Assembly (NCBI RefSeq): GCF_040712315.1
Contig: NC_134024.1
Span: forward strand, 28,201,158 to 28,265,157
DNA from: Castanea sativa
Taxonomy: Eukaryota; Streptophyta; Magnoliopsida; Fagales; Fagaceae
DNA length: 64,000 bases
Reading direction: 5' to 3'
A program made the translations under genes and the position numbers. Under the pieces are notes generated by a model. The model had not been told where the DNA came from. It did not search any database and was given only the letters and a program-made list of their open reading frames with translations. Below are positions 34,512 to 45,121 of the stretch, piece after piece (positions within the stretch are counted from its first letter, which is position 1; every line of letters starts with the position of its first letter).

Positions 34512-36132
34512 TAAGTTCTATTAGAAATTCGAGATTCCATCTCATCATTTACTGCATCTTTCCAAAATATAGCATCAAGTGATGTTAAATTCTCTTTTAA
34601 ATTTTGAGGATTTTCCTCAATATTAAAAACATAATAATCAAGACCAAAATCCTTTTCAACTCTAGCTCTTTTACTCCTTCCAGATTCCATTTCAAAATTT
34701 TCTTGATTTTGTAAATGAGAAGTAGAAGAACTAGGTTGTGACAAAATATTTTCTTCACCCCCACTATTTTTCAATTTAAAAGGAAAATTTTCTTCATGAA
34801 AAATTGCATCACCAAATTCAAAAATTATTTTGTTTTCAAGATCAAAAAATCTATAGGCTACACTATTAATTGCATAACCAAGAAAAGCATAAGTAGCAAC
34901 TCTTATGCCTAATTTAGGTATTTTAGGGTCAATAAGCCGCAAGACAACCATATACTCTAAAATATCCCAAATTGGCTTATGTCTTTTCCACATATCAAAA
35001 TGTGTGATATATGACTTTTTATGTAGCAACTTAATCAAAACATAACATGCAGTTAAAATATTTTGTTTTCAAGATCAAAAAATCTATAGGCTACACTATT
35101 AATTGCATAACCAAGAAAAGTACAAGTAGCAATTCTTATGCCTAATTTAGGTATTTTAGGGTCAATAAGCCGCAAGACAGCCATATACTCTAAAATATCC
35201 CAAATTTGGCTTATGTCTTTTCCATATCTCAAAATGCGTGATATATGACTTTTTATGTAGCAACTTATTCAAAACATAACATGCAGTTAAAATAGCTTCT
35301 CCCTAAATATGTAAAGGTGCACTAGAAATGAGTTGAATGCACTTGATTCATACTCACGGCCTCTATCACTTCTTATTCTTTTTATTTTTCTACCGAATTG
35401 ATTTTCAACTTCTTTTAAAAAATCTTGAAATTTTTTCAAAAGAATCACTTTATTTTTCAACAAATAAATAGTTGTATATTTTGAGAAATCATTAATAAAA
35501 GTGATAATATATCTATTTCTCCCACGAGTTAAAATTTTCTCAAATTCACATAAATCGAAGTAAATCAACTCAAGCCATTCGGTATTTCTTACAACACTTT
35601 TATGAGGCCTTTTTGTAATCTTAGCTTGACTACAAGTTTCACATTTTTCAAAAAAATTTGATAGTCTTGGAATTAATCCTAAACTACTCATGATTCCCAC
35701 ATATCTACTATTTATATGACATAAACAAGTATACTAAAAATTAATAGAAGAAAGCATATAAACTGAACTGGTAGATGCTTTAAACATTCCATCATAAGCA
35801 TAACCCTTGCCCACAAATAATCCTTTTTTAGTGATTACATAATTATTAGATTCCATAGTTTGCTTGAAGTCAGTCTTGTTAAGCAAAAAACTTGACATCA
35901 AATTCTTCCTCATGGACAGAGTGTAAAGTATATATTTTAATGTTAGTACACATCCAAAAGTGAATTTCAAATCAACTTCACCACTCCCAAGAACCTTGGT
36001 TTTGCTAGAGTCATCAAGCACAATAGTTTTTTCTTCTTCAAAAGGAGTGTACAATTTAAACCAATTTTTTTCATAGCAGACATGCCTATTAGCACCAAAA
36101 TCTACCCACCACCCTTCAACATATTGCACCAT
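34511..36132 (-). pseudogene. Copia protease and integrase remnant (copy A)
   Basis: 36,132-35,734 carries [14 protein letters not shown], the place of the protease D-S/T-G motif, here D-F-G, so the active site is altered. 35,700-35,287 carries integrase sequence (CETCSQAKITKRPHKSV, ELIYFDLCEF, YIITFINDFSKYTTIYLLKN, IRSDRGREYES). 35,038-34,511 is the integrase C-terminal region with PKLGIRVATYAFLGYA. A 233-bp tandem duplication within it (34,827-35,293) is absent from copy B. Confidence 0.8.
34827..35293 (+). repeat. 233-bp tandem duplication inside copia integrase (copy A only)
   Basis: Units 34,827-35,059 and 35,060-35,293 both start 'attttgttttcaagatca' and end 'acataacatgcagttaaaat'. Copy B has one unit (about 53,264-53,496). 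Confidence 0.85.
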
Positions 36133-36297
36133 ATGTTAGCCTGTGGGACAAATTCACGTTTCCTAAATTTGCAAAATCGAGCAATATGCCCACTCTTGCC
36201 ACAGACAAAACATGATCAATTAAATTAATCTTGTGAAGGGGGTCCTTGGTATTTATTTTAATTTTTATTCGAGTTTCCCCTTCCTTGAGGTCTATTA

Positions 36298-36984
36298 TTA
36301 TTTTTGAAAACTCTTTTTTTTAGGCTTCAATTGACCATTTCTAGGAAAATGATTTTTGGGTATATTATTATTGACTGAAATAAGGTTTACCTTTGTGGTA
36401 GAATTACCATTGCTCTCTTGTGTCATGAGTGTATCTTGTTCTCTAGCTTCCTCCACATAAATGCGTGTGATCAAAGTCTCCAAGGATGTCCCTTTTTTTT
36501 TTTTTGTGCCGTAAAGTCTTTTGGAACTCCCTCCAAAATTGTGGTGGTTTTTCAATTATATCAGCTACCACCAAATTGTCTCCAATCTTTATGCCTTCGA
36601 ATCTCAATTCTGCCACAATCATTTGGAAGTCATGTACTTAATCCACCACCGTATTTCCATGCACCATTTGGTAATGAAAAAATCTACTAGCAGCACACTT
36701 CTTTGCACCAGTCTCCTCGGTATTATACTTGCTTGTAAAACTTTCCAAATTTTCTTGGCATAATTATAAGTTGTATCATAATAATCATAGAAATGATCGG
36801 CAAAACAATTAAAAAGATAAGAGCAACAATTATATTCATCTTTTGTATAATTATCTATTTTTTCTTGATGAAGACTAAATTCTTCCTCACTTATCTTATC
36901 GGTAGAAACCTTTGATGGATTCTTGTTAGTAAGGATGTAGGCGAATTTAAGAAGACTCAAGTAGAAGAGGACCTTTCCTTTCAT
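36298..36984 (-). pseudogene. Copia gag remnant (copy A)
   Basis: 36,984-36,619 reads [20 protein letters not shown] and later [20 protein letters not shown], the conserved start of plant copia Gag. 36,555-36,298 continues with [13 protein letters not shown] and the basic segment before the zinc knuckle. The normal N-terminus is missing because the element's 5' end is deleted, joining gag almost directly to LTR sequence. Confidence 0.75.
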
Positions 36985-36993
36985 TTCTTTTCC

Positions 36994-37239
36994 TTTGGAT
37001 TGAAGTGCGGCACTTGTTCTCTTTAAGGAGATTCAAGCATGTATCTAGTCCAATATCTAAGTCAATTCATATTAGCCTATTAATCACCATAATTAAAATG
37101 AATAAAATATTCTTTCTTTTTTTAATATGAGATTAAACATTTTCACTTACTCTTCATCTTCTATATTTACTTCCACATCTTTACATTTATGTTGTGATAT
37201 TTATTCATTTTAATTAATTAATATTAAAATGCTCCAACA
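36994..37239 (-). repeat. Defective 5' LTR of copia in copy A
   Basis: Only about 45 bp matching LTR positions near 31,707-31,750 and about 205 bp matching 32,270-32,477 remain. The LTR middle and its inner 90 bp are gone. The identical structure in copy B (55,330-55,572) shows the loss is older than the segmental duplication. Confidence 0.75.
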
Positions 37240-37390
37240 CTAAGTACAAAAAATTTCACAATATTTTTCACAACAGTTGAATTAATAACTTTGTATTAGT
37301 CTCATTTAGGTCTACCATTGAAATCATTTTTATACCTCCTATTAACGATTATAAAAAATTTTGTCAAAATTTTTGTGCCTATAAAATTTC
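37240..37390. mobile_element. MITE-like repeat interrupted by the copia insertion
   Basis: 'aagtacaaaaaatttcaca' at 37,242 and 'aaatttttgtgcctat' at about 37,366 are inverted ends, with 'acaacagttga' internally. Joining the copia flanks (31,590-31,607 with 37,240 onward) extends it leftward, so copia landed at its edge. The matching repeat in copy B starts at 55,573. Confidence 0.4.
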
Positions 37391-37993
37391 TTGTATAGAA
37401 AAGGAGACATTATTGTCGCAACAACTTATCATTTCATGAGTGTCATTCACACCTTTGTATTAATAATTAATATGTCACCATCCTTGTTTAGCTAAAAGAG
37501 CTAAATTGAAGGCCTTGAGATCTTAGAAACCCAACCCACTCTTTTCCTTTGGTGTGCACATTTTTTCCTAGCTCAGCCTCTTGTTGTTTTGAATTATGTT
37601 GAATGCTTGGAGTTTTTTTTTTTTTTTTTTTGAGAAAATGTCAAAAAAAAATTAAGATAATCGAATCCAAAACATAGCATTTTCCAAAACAATGGTAAAT
37701 TATTAGGAGGACAATTCCTCTAATCCAAGACCAAATAAAATTATTAAACCACATTTCACCATAGTTTTACCATAATGTATGTATTATATTGAGTTCACAA
37801 GTCACAACCACCCCCTCCCCCTTGCGGAAAGCAAAGCACTAAATTGAAGAAAAAAAAATTGACATCATCTTTTACTGTGTTGAAATAGCATAATGTAGTC
37901 ATAAACACAAAAAGTCTCTCTTAATAAATTGGTGAGGAAATCTGATGTAGGGGATATAGAATTTGGAATGTGAAATCTAAGGCATGCACGATG

Positions 37994-39350
37994 AGTCACC
38001 GTTTAAAATATACCCTAAATCTAAAAAATTACCAAAATATCCCCTAAACCTAAAAAATGACTGAAATACTCCAAGACCTAAAAAAATGACTAAAATAACC
38101 CCAAAACCTAAAAAAAACTTACCAAAATACCCCCAAAACCAAAAAAAATGACCAAAATACCCCCCAAAACCTAAAAATTACCAAAATACTCCCTAAACCT
38201 AAAAAATGACCGAAATACCTCCAAAACCTAAAAAATAACTGAAATACCCCTGAAACCTAAAAAAAAAAAACCAAAATACCCTGAAACCTAAAAAATGATA
38301 AAAATACCCCAAAACCTAAAAAAATGACTAAAATAACCCCAAAACCTAAAAAATGATCGATAAAAACCCCTGAAACTTAAATTATGACCAAAATACCCCT
38401 AAACATGTAAGATGACCAAAATACACCTGAAACATCTAAAATTACCGAAATAGAGGTTTAGGATATTTTGGATGGTTTGTGGATATTTTTGATAAATTAA
38501 AGGTTCCAAGAGTATTTCAGTCATTTTATAGGTTTCGAGGGAATTTCTGTAATTTTTTAGGCTTCGAGGGAATTTCAGTAATTTTTTAGGTTTCAGGATT
38601 ATTTTGAACATTTTTTATATTCTACGGGTATTTTAGTCATTTTTTAGGTTACAAGGGCATTTTTGTCATCTTTTAGGTTTTAGGGTTATTTCAATGATTT
38701 TTAGATTTTTTGGTTATTTCGGTAAATTTCTAGAGTTTAGAAGTATTTTGGTAATTTTTAAGTTTTGGGGTATTTTGGTAATTTTTTAGGTTTCAGGAGT
38801 ATTTTGGTCATTTTTAGGTTTCAAGGGTATTTTGGTCATTTTTTAGGTTTTGGGGGTATTTTGGTCAATTTAGAGGTTTTATGGGTATTTTGCTTATTTT
38901 AGAGATTTTGGGGATATTTTGGTCATTTTAGTAGTTTTTGACCATATTTGGTAATTTTAGAAATATCAAAGGTATTTTGGTTATTTTAGAGATTTCATAG
39001 GTATTTTGCTCATTTTAGAGATTTTGGCGATATTTTCCTCATTTTAGAGATTTTTGGTATAATTTTTTATGTCCAAGGGTATATTGGTAATTTTGGAAGT
39101 GTAGGGGTATTTGCGTCGTTTCAAGTATTTAAGGGTATTTTGGTAATTTTGTAGGTCAAGAGGGTATTCAAATAGTTTTAGAGGTATTTGAGTCATATTG
39201 GGTTAAATGGGTGGGTTAGTAATTACATGGGTTGAGTTGGTAATGGATAATTAATTTATGTACAAACAGGTCATAAATGGATAAATGGGTAATTACACAC
39301 ACAACTCATTTATGACCCAACCCACCCTTTTGCCACCCCTAATGGTGACT
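37994..39350. repeat. Inverted minisatellite element (copy B)
   Basis: Same structure as the element at 18,976: AGTCACCGTTT at 37,994-38,004 and the slightly decayed TAATGGTGACT at 39,340-39,350. The C-rich-strand units run to about 38,447 and then invert. The left arm is about as long as in copy A, but the right arm is roughly half as long and lacks the 520-bp insert. Confidence 0.85.
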
Positions 39351-40577
39351 AGTCAATAGGGTGGTACCAGTTCGTGACCGTGTGAGACATTTAACCTTGG
39401 AGTCTAGTCACCTCTTGAGTCGAGCTAGGTCATGATGGTGTTGTTGTCAAAGAAGTAGCACATAGAGGAAGAAAGAGGAAAAAAATTATTTTATTTTTAC
39501 TTAAAAAAAAATACAGACTTGCAATAAAACAAAGTCTCAAAGTTTAAAATAAATCAACTAACAATTTTAAAATACATGCATTTATTATTAATAACATGAG
39601 TTGGGTCGGATCACTGAAGTTAAATATTTTACATCCCAAATCTAATCCAATCTGAGTTTCCAAAAGATTTAAAATCTAATCCTACCCAACCCATCATTCC
39701 AATATAGTTTACTTGAATCAAAGAAACATTTAATGGTATCTTGGCATGCATCTCTTCATTTCAAACAACACACTAAGCCGACTGTAAAAGAAAGGGCATT
39801 AAAGCCATTGGGACCTAGAGCTTTCTCATCATTTAAAGAAAATATTTTGGATTTATTATTTAATCTCCTTAGTTTTTGAGAAGTAGCTAGGTATTTGGTA
39901 GTTAAAAGCTATTTTATTGATTTGCTCCATATCTTCATTCTTGTTTGTTGCCTGCCACATCAATAAGGCATTTGATGGTATTTCTTGTAGTTTTGACCTT
40001 CAACACTCATGTTATATTTAAGAGGCATTATGATCCCCAAATTGTTGCTACCAACATAATTGTGGCGTTGGTCCTTAAAAGGAGCTTGAATTGGCTTCCT
40101 TCTGGGTTTTAAGTCTCATTATTTGTACTCTTATGATCCTTCTAGATTGATGGAGAGGAAGGGGGAGTAAAGTAGAATAGAGACTGTAGAGTAGAATTAG
40201 CTTGAAATTACTCAATTTTAAGCCAACTCTACTCTACTCTCCCTCCTTCTCTCCTCTATTCAAACGGACCATTATTGTTTTATACATTTCTTGTTTTCCT
40301 TGGCATCTCCCATTGTGGTCACTAATTTGTTTGTTCAATGAAAAAAATTGTGATTCAAGGTAGCTTTAAGGCTAAATCTTGCTCTAACCCACAAGGCAGT
40401 CTTGAGGATGTGTATGACTTTGTGTTTAATGGTTATGGGTCCAAAAATGCCTAAATGAAGAGGACTTTATTTGGGTGTAATTGCATAACGTAAGTTCAAT
40501 GGTCATAGCGTCTGAAATTAAACTATTCAAAGTTAGGTTGCTTTAATTATGTTAACTGTAGCTAAGTGCAAAATATA
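39351..40577. other. Shared gene-free sequence (copy B)
   Basis: Collinear with 21,389-22,612 of copy A. No coding signal. It includes the small MITE-like repeat at about 40,135-40,275. Confidence 0.6.
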
Positions 40578-40589
40578 ATCTAAATGTAT

Positions 40590-43500
40590 GAATCATGGCT
40601 ACTCTTAGCTTTTCTAAATAATCAATCTCAACTCCCATGGCTATGCTTAGGAGATTTTAATGAAATTTTATCAATTTCTGAGAAAGAAGGGGGAACTATC
40701 CGAACCCAGTCGCAAATGGAGAGGTTTAGAGAAGTAGTCAATTACTGCAATTTTCAGGATTTGGGGTACAGTGGGTCTGATTTTACCTGGAGTAATATGC
40801 AGGAGGGGAATGATTGTATAAGCCTGAGATTAGATAGAGCACTCGCAAATCAGGAGTGGGTGGATAGGTTTGGGAGTTTGAAAGTTCATCATGTTGCCGA
40901 CTCCACATCAGATCACCATGCTTTGCTAATCTCGGATTCAACATCCAAGAGCTATGCTAAAGAAAACCGCTTTCATTTTGAAGCAATGTGGGTAAAGAAT
41001 GATGAATGCAGGGCCATTATTGAGTCATCTTGGGGCATGGGGATTGACTTAAGCACCCCGAAAGGAATTATGGAGAATATCAAACATTGTGCTGCTGAAC
41101 TATGCTCTTGGAGTTCAGAAGCATATGGCCAAATCCCCAAAAATATTCAAGCAAAAAGGTTAGCCTTGAACAGCCTTTCGCAAAGCAACCGAGATGGTGC
41201 TCTCAGTAACAAAATTAACGGCTTAAGGAAGGAAATTAACTCCCTTCTTGATGATGAGGAACTTTATTGGGGTCAACGAGCTAAAGCACACTGGCTCAAA
41301 GAAGGAGACAAGAACACAAAGTTCTTCCATGCCCAAGCTTCGGAGAGGCGTAGACAGAACACCATTAATGGAATCTGGGATGAACAAGGTAATTGGTGTG
41401 AGGAAAAAGACAGTATAGCCTAGGCAGCCATTGCCTACTTTGAACACATTTATGCAACAACCCATCCAACACATGTTGATGATGTTATTGCTGCTATTCC
41501 GCTAAGAGTTACGGGAGATATGAATGAAAGCTTAGATCGAGTCTTCACCAAAGAAGAGATAGTCACTGCCCTCAAACAGATTCACCCTACCAAAGCTCCC
41601 AGCCCCGACGGTATGTCAGCTTTATTTTATCAGAAATACTGGAGTATAGTGGGTAATAGCATTATTAATGTGGCTCTCAATGTTCTAAATAATAACATGT
41701 CAATGGTTGAACTAAACAAAACCAATATTTCCCTCATCCCAAAAACAAACAGCCCAAAGAAAATGACTGACTTTCGCCCCATCAACTTATGCAACGTGGT
41801 ATATAAGCTCATCTCAAAAACAATAGCCAATAGACTAAAAGCCTTGCTACCACACATCATCACTGAGAACCAGAGTGCTTTTACCTCGGGGCGTCTTATC
41901 ACTGACAATGTGATTGTGGCCTTTGAATTGATGCATTTCCTAAACCATAAATCTGCGGGGAAGGAGGGTTTCATGGCAGCCAAACTCGATATGAGTAAGG
42001 CTTTTGATAGAGTGGAGTGGAGTTTTATTAAGGGGGTGATGGAAAAAATGGGCTTTAGTCCTAAGTGGATAAACTTGGTAATGAGTTGTATCACTTCTGT
42101 CTCATACTCAATTCTTATTAATGGTGCTGCCTATGGAAATATCACTCCAACTCGTGGTATTCGACAGGGTGATCCTCTCTCCCCTAGCCTCTTCCTCCTC
42201 TGTGCTGAAGGTCTCTCTGCTCTCATCAATGAAGCTGCCCGAAATCAGCACCTTACGGGCATCTCAATCGCTCGTGGCTGCCCAAGAGTAACCCACCTCT
42301 TTTTCACAGATGATAGTATTCTTTTTAGCAAGGCAAAACCCGAGGAATGCCAAGAATTAAAGCTGATTCTCAGTAAATATGAAAATGCCTCTGGTCAGAA
42401 AATCAATACCGACAAATCCTCAATATTTTTCAGTCCTAATACAAGCCAAGAGAATAGAAATGAAGTCTTCAACATCTTGGGACAAATGAAAGACTCAAAG
42501 CACACCAAATATTTGGGACTCCCATCTTTCATTGGTCGATCTAAGACACAAATCTTTTCCATTTTGAAAGAAAGGATTGGGCTAAAATTGTCGGGCTGGA
42601 AAGGCAAGCTCCTTTCAATGGGAGGGAAGGAAGTCCTAATCAAAGCCGTGGCACAAGCGATCCCAACATATACCATGAGTTGCTTACAACTCCTGCAAAG
42701 CTTATGTGATGATTTAGAGAGTATGATGCGGAATTTCTGGTGGGGTCAGAAACAAAATGAAGCCAAGATGTGTTGGGTCAGCTGGAGAAGAATGTGTTCC
42801 TCAAAATCCTCGGGAGGTATGGGGTTTCGGAACTTGAAGGCTTTTAACCAAGCTATGCTCGCAAAACAAGCTTGGAGAATCCTTTCAAACCCATCCTCCC
42901 TTGTTGCTCAGGTCCTGAAATCAAAGTACTTCCCCACAGGTGATTTCCTTAATGCCAAGCTTGGGTGTTCACCTTCTTATTCCTGGAGAAGTATCTATAG
43001 CAGCCTTGAAGTCATAAGGAATAGTACACGTTGGAGGGTAGGTAATGGGAAGCTGATTCACATCTGGGAGGACAGATGGCTACCTACTCCATCCACGTAC
43101 AAAGTCATTTCTCCCCTAAATAGCATCCCGGAATTCCCCATGGTTTCTGCACTCATTGACCCTAACACAAGGTGGTGGAATGTCAGCTTAGTTAGAGCAA
43201 CTTTCCTCCCTTTTGAGGCTGAAGTAATTCTAAAAACACCATTAACCTACAGTATGCCCGAGGACAAACTGATCTGGCTGGGTAATAGCAGAGGAGACTT
43301 TACGGTGAAGAGTGCATACCACGTTGCTTACAACTTGATGGAAGAAAGAAAGGAAGGTGAGTGCTCCTCTGGGGACCCCTATAAACCACTTTGGAAGAAA
43401 CTTTGGCACCTGAATCTCCCCCCAAAAGTCAAAATTTTTGCATGGAGAGTCTGTGCTAATGGCCTCCCCACTATGGAAGCTATTTGCAGCAGGAAAATCA

Positions 43501-44339
43501 GCAACAATTAGAGCTGTCCAATTTGCAAAAAAGCCCCTGAAAGCATCAACCATGCCCTTCTATGCTGTGACTTCTCCTCTCCTGTCTGGAATCTATGGCC
43601 TGAAAACCCCTTAAATACTAGAGAGATTCGGTGGTCCTTCATTCACTCAGCCATGTTCCTCCTTTCCCATCATCCCCAGCATGACCTGGAGTACTTCTTT
43701 GGAATTGCTTGGGCTATCTGGTATAATAGAAACAAGGTGGTCCACGAAGGAAACTGCTTATCCCATCAACAAGTCTGGCAGATTGCAAAAAATGTGGTTG
43801 AAGACTCCTACAATGCAGCTGATTGGGACTTCCCCCAACTGAGGCCTCTTCCCACCAAATGGAACCTCCCCCCTCCAGGTTTCTTTAAGGTAAACGTGGA
43901 TGGAGCAACTTCGAACCTTGGGGGGAATTCTAGTGTTGGAGCAATCATTAGAGACTACACCGGCCAAGTAATAGCAGCCAACTACAAAATCCTGAAGGCG
44001 GGTTACTCTGCAGACTTGGTTGAAACCTTGGCCTTGCTTCATGGTGTCATGCTAGCTCAAGAATTGCACCTCTCTCGTGTCTTAATGGAGTCTGATGCTC
44101 TTGCTGTAATCCAAGCCGTTAATGACAAGTGTACAGGTTGTAGGTCAGGTCATATCATCCAAGACATCCTGCAAAGCCGCAATTCTTTTGAGTCCTGCAC
44201 TTTCCAGCATACCTCTAGACAGTTTAACCAGGTGGCACATGAACTAGCCCACTATGCTCGCAGGGCAGAATGTTCCCAAGACTGGAGAGGGGTTACTCCT
44301 CCCTTTATCGCTGCATTAGTCCAAGCTGATCAGTTGTAA
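40590..44339 (+). pseudogene. LINE ORF2: endonuclease end, RT, zinc-binding region, RNase H
   Basis: One reading frame runs from the truncated 5' end to TAA at 44,337, interrupted only by two TAG codons (41,421-41,423 and 43,509-43,511). Domains in order: the C-terminal half of an AP-type endonuclease (WLCLGDFNEIL, DFTWSNMQEG, ADSTSDHHALL); RT from about 41,520 (KAPSPDGMSALFYQKYW, DFRPINLCNVVYKLISK, IRQGDPLSP, and a catalytic box FTDDSILF where FADD is usual); the region around WRVGNGKLIHIWEDRWLP; the zinc-binding WHLNLPPKVKIFAWR; and an RNase H domain from about 43,890 (FKVNVDGATS, VLMESDALAVI). The near-intact frame marks it as recent. There is no ORF1. Confidence 0.9.
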
Positions 44340-44429
44340 TATCTAGCATGTTGGCTCTGCTTCTGCAGATTATTGTATGACTATTCCTCTATTTTAATGA
44401 AAGTCATGCTTCCCTTTCAAAAAAAAAAA
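40590..44429 (+). mobile_element. Young LINE insertion, only in copy B
   Basis: A 3.84 kb L1-type LINE on the + strand ending in a poly(A) tail (44,419-44,430). Target duplication: ATCTAAATGTAT (40,578-40,589) and ATTCAAATGTAT (44,430-44,441), two mismatches. Copy A has the uninterrupted site 'ataattcaaatgtatttgat' at 22,607-22,626. The element is 5'-truncated inside the endonuclease domain. It post-dates the segmental duplication. Confidence 0.92.
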
Positions 44430-44441
44430 ATTCAAATGTAT

Positions 44442-45121
44442 TTGATGCTAAATAGATATGGAAAATTATTGAACACTTTGGAAGTATTAGAAGTGCATAC
44501 TCTCCCTCTCACATTAATTGAGAATCTCATTATAAATTTAATTAATGAGATTTACAATTATATGAAAAAAAGGAGTATGCATTTATGGCTATGAATAACA
44601 ATAAAGTAATTAATTCGAAGCTAGGATAAACTACTACCGGAAAAAATATAAAATTAATTAGAAGGAAACTTGCACTAATAACCTAACCAAGCAACTCGTT
44701 GAACACTGGTTTTTCAATGAGAGAAAAATGAAGGGAGCATCACTAATTTTCTTGTAGGATAATATAGAGTAGTAATTGATTACAATTCTCAGCAAGAATT
44801 AAACCTTTGCACATTTTATAAGGTTAAAAATAATAATAAAAACTTCTTTCTAACATTAACTTCTCTCTGTGTGATTTCAGGGTTGAATGGTACTATATAT
44901 AAATTGGACAACAAAAAAAGAAAATAAGAAAAATTCAAATTCCAGTACTTATCTTTAGCCAGCGTTGACCATTTGATTTGAATATCCAAAGGTTGGCTGG
45001 ACGATGGAAGTTAATTTTTGACCCAAAGGATGCAAATCCAAGTTTTCTCACAAACAAGGTTTTCCAGTCCAATGGATAGATGCAATCTGCTCTAGTACTC
45101 ATGGTTGAGCTAATGAATACC
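44442..45121. other. Shared sequence downstream of kinase copy B
   Basis: Collinear with 22,613-23,279 of copy A and non-coding. It contains small indels, for example 'gagaatctcattataaattt' near 44,520 that A lacks. Confidence 0.6.

Larger units (their letters stand above)
31608..37239 (-). mobile_element. Ty1/copia retrotransposon in copy A
   Basis: An element on the minus strand flanked by CTGAG (31,603-31,607) and CTAAG (37,240-37,244), a 5-bp target duplication with one change. The 3' LTR is complete (31,608-32,477). The 5' LTR is only a remnant (36,994-37,239) lacking its middle and its inner end, and primer-binding site, leader and gag start are lost. Coding parts from right to left are gag, protease, integrase, RT and RNase H, all broken. 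The same insertion with the same flanks and same 5' defect is in copy B, so it predates the duplication. Confidence 0.9.
18510..37476 (+). repeat. Tandem segmental duplication, copy A
   Basis: The sequence from 'ccatccttgtttagct' (18,510) to 'taataattaatatgtc' (37,476) recurs in the same order and orientation immediately to the right. Shared landmarks: the LINE stub, the inverted minisatellite element, 'aacgtaagttcaa' (22,519 and 40,487), the receptor kinase, and the copia insertion with the same flanks. The two copies are very similar in alignable parts. Copy A carries several segments that B lacks (about 19.81-20.33, 25.23-26.09 and 27.13-29.69 kb). Confidence 0.95.
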
